Below are positions 1 to 13,202 of a stretch of 64,000 nucleotides of DNA, piece after piece. Each line of letters starts with the position of its first letter. Within the stretch, counting starts at the first letter, position 1. The position numbers were made by a program, and so were the translations under genes. The stretch covers positions 255,888 to 319,887 of the forward strand of contig CAWFKS010000001.1 in NCBI GenBank assembly GCA_963816435.1, in the 5' to 3' direction. This DNA is from CAWFKS01 sp963816435 (GTDB lineage: Bacteria > Pseudomonadota > Alphaproteobacteria > Rhizobiales > Rhizobiaceae). The notes below the pieces were generated by a model. That model worked only from the letters and a program-made list of their open reading frames with translations, was not told the origin of the DNA and made no database searches.

Positions 1-1
1 G

Positions 2-421
2 GCGCTCGTTCTGTTTGCGTCGGCCACGCCGGCGCATGCCGATTTCCGCGTCTGCAACGCTACGCAGAACCTCGTCGGCGTCGCCATCGGCTACCGCGCC
101 AGCACGGGCTGGATCACCGAGGGCTGGTGGCATGTCGAGGCCTCGACCTGCAAGACGCTGATCGAGGGCGCGCTGTCGTCGCGCTACTACTATCTCTACG
201 CCGAGGACGCCGAGCGCGGCGGACGCTGGGACGGCCCGATCCACATGTGCGTGGCCGAGAAGGAGTTCAAGATTTCCGGCGTCAACGACTGCTTCGCGCG
301 CGGCTTCCAGCGCGCCGGCTTCCAGGAATACGACACCGGCGAACAGGCGAGCTGGATGGTGCAACTTACGGACGAACCCACTGGCGATGGCGCTTCCGCC
401 GCCGGATCGGGTTCGCCATGA
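2..421 (+). CDS. DUF1036 family secreted protein (5' end outside window)
   Basis: The reading frame is open from the first bases and stops at 421. The visible part begins inside a hydrophobic, Ala-rich signal peptide (..LFASATPAHA, likely cut after AHA). A mature domain of about 125 residues follows, rich in Trp, Tyr and Cys (RVCNAT, GWITEGWWHVE, YYYLYAED, HMCVAEKEF). These are hallmarks of DUF1036, a small periplasmic family of unknown function common in alphaproteobacteria and often encoded just upstream of pyk. The stop overlaps the pyk start (ATGA), so the two are probably co-transcribed. The start codon lies before the window. The function is not known. Confidence 0.85.
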   Translation, partial: ALVLFASATPAHADFRVCNATQNLVGVAIGYRASTGWITEGWWHVEASTCKTLIEGALSSRYYYLYAEDAERGGRWDGPIHMCVAEKEFKISGVNDCFARGFQRAGFQEYDTGEQASWMVQLTDEPTGDGASAAGSGSP

Positions 422-1854
422 GACGCAGCCGCAACGTCAAGATACTCGCGACGCTGGGGCCCTCCTCCTCCGACGAGGCGATGATCCGCAAGCTGTTCGA
501 GGCGGGCGCGGACCTGTTCCGCATCAACATGAGCCACACCGACCACACGCTGATGCGCACGCTGGTGGAGCGCATCCGCGCCGTCGAGCGGGACATCGGC
601 CGTCCGATCGGCATTCTTGCCGACCTGCAGGGACCGAAGCTCAGGGTCGGCACGTTCGCCGACGGCGCGCAGCAGCTCGAGGTCGGGCAGAAGTTCACGC
701 TGGACGACGACCCGACGCCGGGCGATTCGACCCGCGTCTTCCTCCCGCACACCGAAATCCTGCAGTCGGTGAAGCCCGGCGACAGGCTGCTGATCGACGA
801 CGGGCGCCTGCAATTGCGCTGCGAGGAGAACGACGGCCACAGGATGACTTGCGTCGTCGTTTCGGGCAGCAAGATATCCGACCGCAAGGGCGTCAGCCTG
901 CCCGACACCGACCTGCCGGTCGGCGCACTGACCGAAAAGGACCGCAGCGACCTCGATGCGGTGCTGGCGACCGGCGTCGACTGGATCGCGCTGTCCTTCA
1001 TCCAGCGCCCTGAAGATCTGGCCGAGGTGCGCAAGGTGGCGCGCGGGCGCGCCGCGCTGCTGTCGAAGATCGAGAAGCCGCAGGCGGTGCACCGGCTGGC
1101 CGAGATCATCGAATTGTCGGACGCGCTGATGGTGGCGCGCGGCGATCTCGGCGTGGAAATGCCGCTGGAAGCGGTGCCCGGCATCCAGAAGCAGATCACG
1201 CGCGCGGCGCGGCGCGCCGGCAAGCCGGTGGTGGTCGCGACGCAGATGCTGGAATCGATGATCTCCGCACCGGTGCCGACCCGCGCCGAAGTCTCCGACG
1301 TCTCCATCGCGGTATTCGAGGGGGCGGACGCGGTGATGCTGTCGGCCGAATCCGCCGCCGGGCAATATCCGGTCGAGGCGGTGGCGACGATGAACTCGAT
1401 CGCCGTGCAGGTCGAGAAGGACCCGCTCTATCCGGGCATCATCAACGCCCAGCGCTCCGAGCCCGAGGCGACGGGCGCGGACGCGATCTCGCTGGCGGCA
1501 AGGCAGATCGCCGAGACGCTGAGGCTATCGGCGATCGTCAGCTACACGGCGTCCGGCACGACCGGGCTGCGGGCCGCCCGCGAGCGGCCGCAGGTACCCA
1601 TCGTGGCGCTTTCGCCGGTGGTCGAGACGGCGCGGCGGCTGTCGATCGCATGGGGGCTGCACTGCGTGGTCTCGCAGGACGCGACGGACCTCGACGACAT
1701 GGTCGACCGGGCCTGCCGCATCGCCTACGAGGAAGGGTTCGGGCGTGCCGGCGACCGCGTCATCATCACGGCCGGTGTGCCGCTGAGGACGCCCGGCGCC
1801 ACCAACATGCTGAGAATCGCCTATATCGGCTCCGACGGGCAGGGCGGCATCTAG
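418..1854 (+). CDS. pyk: Pyruvate kinase
   Basis: Catalyses the last step of glycolysis, phosphoenolpyruvate plus ADP to pyruvate plus ATP, in the cytoplasm. The protein has 478 residues, a normal length. It opens with RRSRNVKILATLGPSSSD and carries the family landmarks in order: FRINMSH, ADLQGPKLRVG, the catalytic lysine segment LLSKIEKPQAV, the metal-binding MVARGDLGVEMP and VATQMLESM. The C-terminal allosteric domain (EATGADAISLAARQIAE, SYTASGTTGL) follows. The ATG at 418 is chosen because the family N-terminus begins there. It overlaps the DUF1036 stop by four bases, which suggests translational coupling. Confidence 0.97.
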   Translation: MRRSRNVKILATLGPSSSDEAMIRKLFEAGADLFRINMSHTDHTLMRTLVERIRAVERDIGRPIGILADLQGPKLRVGTFADGAQQLEVGQKFTLDDDPTPGDSTRVFLPHTEILQSVKPGDRLLIDDGRLQLRCEENDGHRMTCVVVSGSKISDRKGVSLPDTDLPVGALTEKDRSDLDAVLATGVDWIALSFIQRPEDLAEVRKVARGRAALLSKIEKPQAVHRLAEIIELSDALMVARGDLGVEMPLEAVPGIQKQITRAARRAGKPVVVATQMLESMISAPVPTRAEVSDVSIAVFEGADAVMLSAESAAGQYPVEAVATMNSIAVQVEKDPLYPGIINAQRSEPEATGADAISLAARQIAETLRLSAIVSYTASGTTGLRAARERPQVPIVALSPVVETARRLSIAWGLHCVVSQDATDLDDMVDRACRIAYEEGFGRAGDRVIITAGVPLRTPGATNMLRIAYIGSDGQGGI

Positions 1855-1869
1855 AAAGACGTCAGACGA

Positions 1870-2925
1870 TCAGGCCGGAACGCCGGCCTGCGGCGGGGCG
1901 GCTCCGGTCTTCTCGGGCGCGCGGCCGTCGGCGGCGATGCGTGCTTCCACCGCGCGGGCGACGGCATCGAGGTCGCGCTCGCGGCCGGCGACCTTCTCGA
2001 TCGCGGCCACGACGAGGTCGGGCGCGATCCAGTCGGGCTTGTGGCCCAGGTTCTTCACCCAGACGAGCTCGGCGCCCGGAATGTCGCGGGCCAGCCCGCC
2101 CGAGTGGATCTCCTCGTAGACCACCGTGTCGCTGTCGCCGGAGACGACGACGGTGGGCGCGTCGATCTCGCCGTAGCGCGGCGCAGCCTCGCTGACGTGG
2201 CCGTGCAGCCCGCCGACGTCGATGGCGTTGGCGAGGAAGGCAGAGGGGCGCAGCACCAGCGGGATCGCGGCGCGCTCGTAGGGCTCGGGCACCGGATTGG
2301 GCGCGAAGACGTTGGCGGTGGCGCCGCGGATCGACAGCATGCCGCCGAGCCAGGCGAGGGTCTCCACGAAGACGCGGCCGACCACCGGCGTGCCGCTCAG
2401 CCGGTAATACCAGTTGGTCTCCGCACCCGGCCAGGGGTGGGTGGCGGCCGACAGAAAGACGAGGCCGCGCGTGCGCTCGGGAAACTCCAGCGCGAAGGCA
2501 CCGGCGACCGCGCCGCCGAAGGAATGCCCGACGACGATGGCATCGGCGATGCCCAGCCGGTCCATCAGCGCGGCGATGGTGCGCACCTGCTTGAAAGGCG
2601 TGTCGTTGTCGGGGCCGCGCTGCGACCAGCCGTGACCGGGCCGGTCGGGGAAGAGCATCTCGGCGCGGCCCTCGAGCAGCGGGCGGACGGGGAGCATCTG
2701 GTCGAGCAGATTGCCGCTGGCGCCGTGCAGGAACAGGATGGGCGGCAGGTCGGCAGCGGGGCCGGCGGGCACGTGGACATAGTGCATGCGCGTGCCGTTG
2801 ACCTCGGCGAACTCGCCTGCCGGCGGGTGGCGGCGCTCGATCGTCCAGGCGCCGAGGCGGGTGGCACCGGCGAGCGCGACAAGCACGGCGAGGACGATCA
2901 GGAAAGCGGTCAGGAAGAGGTTCAT
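1870..2925 (-). CDS. Alpha/beta-fold hydrolase, membrane-anchored
   Basis: About 351 residues. A single hydrophobic segment (MNLFLTAFLIVLAVLVALAG) at the N-terminus probably anchors or exports the protein. The hydrolase core shows ILFLHGASGN (oxyanion region), PDRPGHGWS, the nucleophile elbow VVGHSFGG with the catalytic Ser, a later Asp (VVSGDSDTVV) and a His in VKNLGHKPD, completing a plausible Ser-Asp-His triad. The substrate cannot be told from sequence. The start at 2925 places the membrane segment first. An in-frame ATG at 2958 exists but adds a polar, unlikely leader. Convergent with pyk, 15 bases apart. Confidence 0.85.
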   Translation of the reverse strand: MNLFLTAFLIVLAVLVALAGATRLGAWTIERRHPPAGEFAEVNGTRMHYVHVPAGPAADLPPILFLHGASGNLLDQMLPVRPLLEGRAEMLFPDRPGHGWSQRGPDNDTPFKQVRTIAALMDRLGIADAIVVGHSFGGAVAGAFALEFPERTRGLVFLSAATHPWPGAETNWYYRLSGTPVVGRVFVETLAWLGGMLSIRGATANVFAPNPVPEPYERAAIPLVLRPSAFLANAIDVGGLHGHVSEAAPRYGEIDAPTVVVSGDSDTVVYEEIHSGGLARDIPGAELVWVKNLGHKPDWIAPDLVVAAIEKVAGRERDLDAVARAVEARIAADGRAPEKTGAAPPQAGVPA

Positions 2926-2985
2926 CGGGCCGGACGCCAATGCGCAGCGGGCGGGCACGCCGCGTCGACGTCCAGCGTCATCGCC

Positions 2986-3555
2986 TCAGATGTCCTGCCC
3001 GGAGAGCTCTTCGGTGAGCTCGACATAGGCGTTCTGCGCGTCGCGCATCATCGGGTAGATTTCGAGGATGTGGCGGTAGGTCTCGAGCGCGAGCTCGTCG
3101 TCGCCGTATGCCTTGAAGATCGCCGCCATCCCGGCCAGCGCGCCGAAATGGCGGGGTTCCAGCACCAGGGTGCGGTCGATGTCGGCCATCGACTTGGCGT
3201 AGTCTTCCATCATGTAGTGGACGGTGGCGCGGCGGTTCCAGCCTTCGGCGTAGCGCGGCGCGAGGATGGTGACCTGGTCGAGGAAATCGAGCGCGACGCC
3301 GAACTTCTTGTCCTTCATCGCGTCGTCGGCCCACTGCATGAGCAGGTCGATCGTGGCGCTGCCGGACTGGTTCCAGCTGTCGCGGATGCGCGCGGCGATG
3401 AGCAGCGCGGCGCGCTCGTTGGGCTCGCGCTTCAGCTGGGCGTAGAGATCGTCGAGATGTTTGCCGCTGTCGACGGCGGCCAGGCCGGTCTGGGCACCGG
3501 CTTGAACCGGTGTCAGGAAGGCCAACGCGATGGCGAGCACGAGCATGATCCGCAT
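2986..3555 (-). CDS. Secreted tetratricopeptide-repeat protein
   Basis: 189 residues. A signal peptide (MRIMLVLAIALAFLTPVQAGAQ) is followed by helical TPR-like repeats: ERAALLIAARIRDSWNQSG, KFGVALDFLDQVTILAPRY, YAKSMADIDRTLVLEPRHF and DELALETYRHILEIYPMM. The spacing and the A-x8-P periodicity fit three to four TPR units. TPR proteins are scaffolds for protein contacts, here in the periplasm. No enzymatic motif is seen. It lies between rpmJ and the alpha/beta hydrolase on the same strand and may be read through from rpmJ. Confidence 0.85.
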   Translation of the reverse strand: MRIMLVLAIALAFLTPVQAGAQTGLAAVDSGKHLDDLYAQLKREPNERAALLIAARIRDSWNQSGSATIDLLMQWADDAMKDKKFGVALDFLDQVTILAPRYAEGWNRRATVHYMMEDYAKSMADIDRTLVLEPRHFGALAGMAAIFKAYGDDELALETYRHILEIYPMMRDAQNAYVELTEELSGQDI

Positions 3556-3623
3556 GGATGCGAATCTATTCCGCCGCCGCGGTTCGTCAAACTGAATTTC
3601 GCGTGAAGCCAGGCGCGGACGCC

Positions 3624-3749
3624 TCAGCCCTGGCGGGCCTTGAAGCGGGGCGCGGTCTTGTTGATGATGTAGATGCGGCCCTTGCGGCGAACCATGCGGT
3701 TGTCGCGGTGGCGGGCCTTCAGCGCCTTGAGCGAATTCTTGATCTTCAT
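3624..3749 (-). CDS. rpmJ: 50S ribosomal protein L36
   Basis: A 41-codon gene. It reads MKIKNSLKALKARHRDNRMV then RRKGRIYIINKTAPRFKARQG. This is the longer, cysteine-free (zinc-independent, C-minus) form of L36 typical of Rhizobiales and of the paralogue ykgO in enterobacteria. L36 binds 23S rRNA in the large subunit. The high Lys/Arg content and exact family length leave little doubt. It stands apart from the spc ribosomal operon, as usual in this order. Confidence 0.95.
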   Translation of the reverse strand: MKIKNSLKALKARHRDNRMVRRKGRIYIINKTAPRFKARQG

Positions 3750-4121
3750 TGTTCTGTCCGTCGGTCTACCGGCCGGGGCCTCTCGGCCGTCCGGCGCTGA
3801 ACGTGAAAGGCGCGCCCGAGGCGCGCCGCAATCGATTGAGGCTCATAGACGAGACGGCTGCGAAATGTCAACCGGATGTCGTCCTGCCGTCCTGCCATTC
3901 TCATATGGGGAATCCGTTCGCGAATACCACCCCCGATGCAGGAGATAGCCGCGGAACGCCTCACATCTTAACGCGACCGTTAGCCCCTGCTTAAGCTTAG
4001 CCAAACATTAATCCTTCTCCCCCAGATTGCGAGCCAGCCTTGATTGGGAGGCCCGTATCGCGACGCGTGCCCTGGCAGTGCGCGCCGCCAGTACACAGCC
4101 ATCAGCCGGGGGACGAATTCG
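3750..4121. other. Intergenic region between rpmJ and the hybrid kinase
   Basis: No convincing gene. It must carry the rpmJ promoter (minus strand) and the kinase promoter (plus strand). At 3809-3827 two copies of the palindrome GGCGCGCC are separated by CGA, which can fold into a hairpin in the rpmJ leader. Around 3970-4015 the base composition drops to AT-rich with several TTAA/TTAG words, the likeliest place for the kinase promoter. No clear -35/-10 pair could be fixed. Confidence 0.4.
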
Positions 4122-7100
4122 ATGGCAAGACCGGCAGCAACCGGCACTACAGCTTTGTGTCATGGCCGCGACATGGAAATCGCGGAACTCGCCCGCCTTG
4201 CGGAACTCGGGGCGGACTGGTTGTGGGAAACCGACGGCAACCATCGCATCACCTATCTGTCCGATGGTTTCGAGGCGACGATCGGCATCGACCCTGCCGG
4301 CCTGATCGGCCGCAGCCGTATCGATTTCCTGCGCGAGATCGCCGGCGAGGCCGCGGCGGAGGCGCACGTGGCGGCGCTCGAAAGACGCGACGCCTTTCGC
4401 GATTTCGTCCACCAGATCGGCAGCGGCAAGAAAATGCGGCGCGTGTCGCTGTCAGGTGTGCCGCGCTTCACCGAGACAGGGGAATTCGCGGGCTATCGCG
4501 GGACGGGGCGGCAGCTAACGAGCGCGGAGGAACCGGCTGCGCAGACATGGAATGTCGAGAGCGTGGAACGCGCGGCCGTGCATCCAGCCATCGAGCAGCC
4601 GCAGGTCGAGGCGGGACAACTGCACGAACTGGTCTCGGCGTTTGATGCGATGTCGGACGCCTACTGCCAGTTCGACGCCGATGACCGGCTGGTTCGCTGC
4701 AACGAGGCCATGTCGGCTGCTGCACCCGGGCCTCGACGACATGCTTCAGCCAGGCACGGGGTTTCAGGACATTCTGCAGGCTGCGCTGGAGCGCGGGCTC
4801 TGGCTGACCGACGACAAGTCCCCTGGCGAATGGCGGCGTGAAGTGATCGAGGCGCGTGCCGCCGAACGCAACGACCGGGTCGTGGCTCTCGCCAACGGCC
4901 GCTGGGTGCTGCAGCGCGAGGTGCGTACCGCCGAGGGCGGCAGGCTTTGCGTGTGCACCGACATTACTTCCATCAAGAAGCACGAGACCGACGCCGAGGC
5001 AGCGCGACGCGAGGCGGAATCGGCGCGGCTGCGGCTGCGCTCGGCAATCGATGCGCTGAAGGACGGCTTCGTCATCTGGGATCGCGACGACCGGCTGGTG
5101 GTGTGCAACGACGCCTTCCGGCGCCAGTTCGACTTCCTTCCCAATCTCGCGGAGGGGCGCTCCTTCGAGGAGATGTTCCTGGAGTTCGCCCACTCCGGCA
5201 AGGTCGCCGAGGCGATCGGCCGCGAGGAGGAATGGGTGCGCGAGCATGCGCGGCAGCGCGACCGCGAACTCGACCAGGAGATCCTGTTCCGCACCCACGA
5301 CGGCCGCTGGATCATGCGACGCGACCAGCTCACCGCCAACGGCGACCGCGTCGGCATCCGCACCGATGTCACAGAGCATCACCAGCGGCAGGAGGAACTG
5401 CGCGAGGCGAAGGAGGAGACGGACCGCATCCTTTCCGACCTCCACCGCACCATCGATTCGATGCGGATGGGCGTGGTCGTGCTCGACAAGGACTTCAAGG
5501 CAGAGATCATCAACCGCGCCTTCTACGACATCTGGAAGGTTTCGGTGGACGATGTGGCCGTCGGAAGCCCGTTCCGCGCATTGATGGACGTGAACCGCCA
5601 CAACGGCATCTACGACGTCGCCGACAAAGAGTGGGAGACCTACGTCGCCACGCGGCTGGCGGAGATCGCCGCCGGCGACGTGCCACCACGCGAGTTCCGG
5701 CGCGCCGATGGTTGCACGATGATCTACTCCGTCACCTCACTGTCGGACGGGCGACGGCTGATCAGTTACTACGATGTCACCGAAATGAAGGGCCGTCAGG
5801 CGGAACTGGCCGAAGCCCTGGAAAAGGCGCGGCTGGCCGAGGCGGTCATGGACAGCGTCCCGAACCCGATCTTCGTGAAGGACGAGAACCTCGAGTTCGT
5901 GCTTGCCAACCGGGCCTTCGCGAAAATCTTCGGCAAGACCGCGGAGGACATACGCGGACGCAGGGCCGCGGATTTCGTGTCGTCCGAGGAGGCGCGGGAG
6001 TTCGAGGCATCGGAGCGCCGGGTGCTCGACACCGGCAGCGATTTCGAAGCCGTGGAGGATTTCGGGGCCGACGGCCGGTCGGGCACGCGCATCGTGCGCA
6101 AACACAAGGTCCGGACCGGCAGCGACACCAGCTACGTGGCGTGCACCATCTTCGACGTGAGCGAGATGAAGCGGCGAGAGCGCGAGGCCGACCAGGCGCG
6201 CAGCCATCTCGCAAACGTTCTCGATTCACTGCCGGCCGGCGTCATCATCTACGATGCCGACGACCGGTTCGTGATGAGCAACCGGCAGATCCGAAAGTCG
6301 CTGCCGTTCATGGATGCTGCAATGAAGCCGGGCAAGCCGCTTCGCGAGGCCGTGGCCGCCGCGCACGCCGCAGGCTATTTCCGGGAGAGCGGCGACGCGG
6401 ATCTCGACGCGCTCTACGACACCGACCGCGAAGCCTGGATCGACGGTTACACGCAACGCTACCACGTCAAGCGCGCCGTCCACGAGCGCCACAACCCGGA
6501 CGGAAGCTGGGTGCAGGCGTACGACATGCGAACGGAAGACGGCACCTATATCGGGGTGCGCGTCGACATCACCGAGCTGAAACAGCGCGAGTCCGAACTG
6601 CGCCAGAGCATGCGCGAGAACGAACTGTTCCGCCGGCTCATCGACAACGTGCCGGTGGCGATCTACGCCAAGCAGCCCGACCTGAAGCTGATGTACGTGA
6701 ACAAGGGCTGGTGCGATCTCACCGGCTTCACCGAGGAGTTTGCATTAGGACGCACCGACGTGGAGATCTTCGGGCCGGACGGCCAGGCCTTCATGGACAG
6801 CGACCGTGAGGTGCTGCGGCTCGGCAAGGCGGTCGAGCACGAGGAGACCGTCACCGACCCCGATGGCACGGTGCGCTACCAGATCGCGCGCAAGGGCATG
6901 GTCGAGTCGAGCGACGGCAGCGTCTATCTGATCGGCTCGACCACCGACATCACCGAGCTCAGGCGGCGCGCCGAGGAACTGAAGGAGGCGCGCCAGAAGG
7001 CGGAGCTTGCCGACCGAGCGAAGTCCGAATTCCTGGCAAACATGAGCCACGAGATCAGGACCCCGATGAACGGCGTTCTCGGCATGGCCGAGCTGCTGGC

Positions 7101-8668
7101 CAAGACCGAGCTCGATTCCAAGCAGAAGACGTTCACCGACATCATCGTGAAGTCGGGCAACGCGCTGCTGACGATCATCAACGACATTCTCGACTTCTCC
7201 AAGATCGACGCCGGCCAGCTCGTGCTCGATCCCGTGCCGTTCAACCTTACCGAGGCGATCGAGGACGTCGCCACGCTGATGTCGATGCGCGCCAAGGAGA
7301 AGGACATCGAGCTGCTGGTCCGCATCGCAGCCGGGAACGCCGAATTTGTTCGTCGGCGACGTCGGCCGCATCCGGCAAATCATCACCAATCTGCTCGGCA
7401 ACGCCATCAAGTTCACCGAAGCCGGCCACGTCGTGGTCGACGTCTCCGGCACGCCTGCCGAAGGCGGCATGAAGCTGGCGGTCTCGGTCACCGATACCGG
7501 CATCGGAATTCCCGCCGACAAGCTGCAGACCATCTTCGAAAAGTTCAGTCAGGTCGATTCCTCCTCCACGCGCCGGCACGAGGGAACCGGGCTCGGCCTG
7601 GCGATCACGTCGCGGCTGGTGGAGATGATGGGCGGCGAGATCGGCGTCGAAAGCAGGGAAGGGGAGGGCTCGACCTTCCGCTTCACCATGGTCCTGCCGG
7701 TCGAGCAGCAGAAGGAGTTGCGTCGGCCGACGCCCGTCGATGTGACGGGCGCCCGAATCCTTATCGTCGACGACAACGCGGTGAACCGCTCCATCCTGTC
7801 GGAGCAGATGACGTCGTGGCGCTTCGATTCCTGCGCGGCACACGACGGCGCGGAAGGCATCCAGGTGCTGAAGGCGGCGGCCGAGCGAGGCATCAACGTC
7901 GATTGCGTCGTGCTGGACTATCAGATGCCCGGCATGAACGGCGGCGAGGTGGCGCGGGTGGTGCGCAGCACGCCGGAAATTGCAGAGACGCCGATCGTGC
8001 TGCTGACTTCGGTCGACCAGTCGTTGCCTGGCGCCCAGCACCGGAGCCTCGGCATCGATGCGCAACTGATCAAGCCGGCGCGCTCGTCACTGCTTCTGGA
8101 AACACTGGTCTCCACGATCCAGCGCCACCGCGCGGGTGAGAGTGCCCCGGATGTCGATGAGCGGGCTTTTCGGGCTTTCACGACAGGCGAAAGCGATCCG
8201 GAGATTTCTCAGCCGGCGCGGGCTCCCGCTCCGGTCCGGGCAGTGCCGGTGCGTGGAACGGTCGACACCGACCTCGACATTCTCGTGGCCGAGGACAACG
8301 AGGTGAATCAGCTGGTGTTCACCCAGGTGCTCAACGAGACCGGCGCGACATTCGAGATCGTCGGCAACGGCAAGCTTGCCGTCGAGGCGTTTCGCGAGCG
8401 GCGGCCACGGATGATCCTGATGGACGTTTCGATGCCGGAGATGAACGGGCTCGAGGCGACCGCCGCGATCCGCAAGCTCGAGGACGAAATCGGCGGCCAC
8501 GTGCCAATCGTCGGTGTGACAGCCCACGCGCTGAAGGGCGACCGCGAGCGCTGCATCGAGGCCGGCATGGACGACTACCTGCCCAAGCCGATCAGCCCGA
8601 AATCGCTACAGGAAAAGGTCGGCCGCTGGCTGGGCGATGCGGTCGACATGGCTAGCCAGGCAGGTTGA
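4122..8668 (+). CDS. Hybrid sensor histidine kinase with seven PAS domains and two receivers (frameshifted as given)
   Basis: Once two +1 shifts are bridged (near 4714 and 7327) this encodes about 1,515 residues. Seven PAS-like modules follow one another, each starting with a D-x-L/V-x-D motif (for example DWLWETDGNHRITYLS, DGFVIWDRDDRLVVCN, NPIFVKDENLEFVLAN, VAIYAKQPDLKLMYVN). Next come a HisKA domain with SHEIRTPMNG (His codon 7048-7050), an HATPase (NLLGNAIKF, DTGIGIP, GTGLGLAI) and two receivers with acceptor Asp in VVLDYQMPGMNG (7916-7918) and ILMDVSMPEMNG (8423-8425). No transmembrane segment is visible, so it is probably a cytosolic sensor. No output partner lies nearby. The ATG at 4122 has a G-rich ribosome site upstream; 4173 is an alternative. 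Removing one base at each shift restores SLLHPGLDD and RIQPGTPNLFVGD. Confidence 0.85.
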
Positions 8669-8715
8669 GCCGCACGCCGGCCAGCAGGGGCGATCGTCGG
8701 AAAAAACGCCAGAGG

Positions 8716-10149
8716 CTACGGGTGGCGCAGCATGCCGCGGATGCGGTTGCGCACCAGGCGCGCCAGGTTGCGGGTCTCGCGGTAGAGGTGGAGCTGCGAG
8801 GCGGCCTGATGGGTCGCCCGGTCGGCTGCCGGGGTCAGCCCGAGCACGAAGGTGCCGATCGGCCGGCGCTCGGTCCAGATGCGGCTCATCACCGGGTGAT
8901 CCGGCATTGCGCAGGAGTCGGTGGCGACGATGTTGGGATCTTCCAGGTGGTTGGCCGTCAGGTCGAGCATCAGCAGGGTGCCGGGCGAGAAGGCCGACAG
9001 GGCTTCGTCGTAGGCAGTCTTCCAGGTGTAGGCGATGCCGGATTCCACGAAGACCAGGATGCAGGCGATGACGCGGTCGTCCAGCGTGTACATGTGGACG
9101 CGGCACATGTCGGCCTCTGCCAGCCGGTTCACCGCTTCGCGCACGAAGGCCGCGCGATAGCGGTCGATCGCCATGGCGGTGCGCTCACGCCCCTTCCAGC
9201 CGGAGGCCTCGAGCGTCAGGAACGCCTCGGTTCCGAGCCTCACCTCGTCGGGCTGCCGTGCGACGCGGTATTCCAGCCGGCCCTGCTCGGAAAGCCGACG
9301 CTTGAGGCGTCGGAATTCGCGGTGATGGTGGGGCCTCAGCGCGTTGCGCAAATAGTCGGGACCGTCGAGGTCGCTCTGCAGGAAGGGCCGCTCGATGCGG
9401 CCGACGGAGGTCAGGGGCAGGGCCTGCATGGCCGCCATAGACCTGAGCATGGTGGCGAACGGGCCATCCAGATGCACTTCCGGCAGCACCAGCACCTTCG
9501 GCAGCTTGAGGTGCGGCCTCGCCAGCATGGAGAAGAAGTCCTCCATCACGCCGGCAGGGTCGTCGCGATCGACCAGTGGCGTGCCGAGCGGTCCGAACGG
9601 GCTGGACCAGGTACGCATGATCGACACGCCGAGCGGCACGGTGGGCCGCTCGACAGAGAACGGGACCAGCAGGCGCAGCCTGCTGCGCGTCTCGTCGCCG
9701 TCGCGTATGACTGCGAGGCGCACCTCCCGGTCCTCCAGCCGTGGCATGGCCGGGGCGAGGAAGCGGGGGTTGAAGAACACATTGGGCTCGATCGTGCGGT
9801 AGCACAGATGTTCGAGCTCCTCGACCAGGTCGAACCCGGCGGAGGCCGGATAGATCGCCAGCGTGCGCATCGGGCGCCGACTTTCGATCTTTTCCATCTG
9901 GGCGCGATCGGCGACGACCCCGTCGAAGCCGGCGAACTGGCCGATCATCGCACCGGAAGTACCGCCGGCGACCTCTTCGAGAAGCGGGACGGCCCCCATC
10001 AGCGGCTGCTCGCAGAAAGGCCGCCGGGGAGGATGGTGCGCAAAGTCGGTGTCAGGCGCGCCTCGCGGCACGGCGGCTGACAGGTCGCGGCCGTCGTTGG
10101 TGCGGAAAAGCGCACGCAATACTCCCCGTTTTCCGTCTCGACGCCGCAA
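8716..10149 (-). CDS. GNAT-superfamily acyltransferase of the BioF2-like (Acetyltransf_6) type
   Basis: About 470 residues. The C-terminal half (roughly 250-420) matches the FemAB-like/BioF2-like acetyltransferase fold: HHREFRRLKRRLSEQG, FLTLEASGWKGRERTAM, MYTLDDRVIACILVFVESG, YTWKTAYDEALSAFSPG and ATDSCAMPDHPVMSRIW. Such proteins transfer acyl or aminoacyl groups in cell-envelope or polysaccharide pathways, and the acceptor here is unknown. The first in-frame start is a TTG at 10149. Another TTG lies near 10119, so the N-terminus is uncertain by about ten residues. It is downstream of secA on the same strand, about 75 bases away, with a hairpin between them. Confidence 0.75.
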   Translation of the reverse strand: MRRRDGKRGVLRALFRTNDGRDLSAAVPRGAPDTDFAHHPPRRPFCEQPLMGAVPLLEEVAGGTSGAMIGQFAGFDGVVADRAQMEKIESRRPMRTLAIYPASAGFDLVEELEHLCYRTIEPNVFFNPRFLAPAMPRLEDREVRLAVIRDGDETRSRLRLLVPFSVERPTVPLGVSIMRTWSSPFGPLGTPLVDRDDPAGVMEDFFSMLARPHLKLPKVLVLPEVHLDGPFATMLRSMAAMQALPLTSVGRIERPFLQSDLDGPDYLRNALRPHHHREFRRLKRRLSEQGRLEYRVARQPDEVRLGTEAFLTLEASGWKGRERTAMAIDRYRAAFVREAVNRLAEADMCRVHMYTLDDRVIACILVFVESGIAYTWKTAYDEALSAFSPGTLLMLDLTANHLEDPNIVATDSCAMPDHPVMSRIWTERRPIGTFVLGLTPAADRATHQAASQLHLYRETRNLARLVRNRIRGMLRHP

Positions 10150-10200
10150 TGATTACGGCAGGAGTCTTTAAGAAACGGTTCGGCGAGAAGCGGTTCGGAG

Positions 10201-10220
10201 GGCGGCGCGACGGCGCCGCC
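10201..10220 (-). terminator. GC-rich hairpin after secA
   Basis: A perfect 8-bp stem (GGCGGCGC/GCGCCGCC) with a GACG loop, three bases beyond the secA stop on the minus strand. No T-tract follows, so it may slow or protect the transcript rather than end it. Confidence 0.4.
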
Positions 10221-10223
10221 TCG

Positions 10224-12965
<2,742 letters not shown>

Positions 12966-13202
12966 CAAATGGTCCTTTCGCTCCAGATTTTGCCGGGTCG
13001 GCGATATCCGCCGTCGTCCGAGGCGTGCGGATTCTCATGTCGAAAAAGCGCCCGCAAAGGGTTGTGGACGCAAAGACGAAGGACAGATAAGAGGGGGCAC
13101 AATCGATGTCAACGCTGGCGCGCCACGCCGCCTGGCGCAAAAAACCGCCATATTTTGCCTGATCACAAGCGGGCCCCGTCACCGGAACCGGAAGGTATTC
13201 TC

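Noticed and set aside
127..417. Extension of pyk upstream of 418
   Set aside because: The extra codons are an out-of-frame reading of the DUF1036 gene and are Arg-rich; the pyruvate kinase N-terminus starts at 418.
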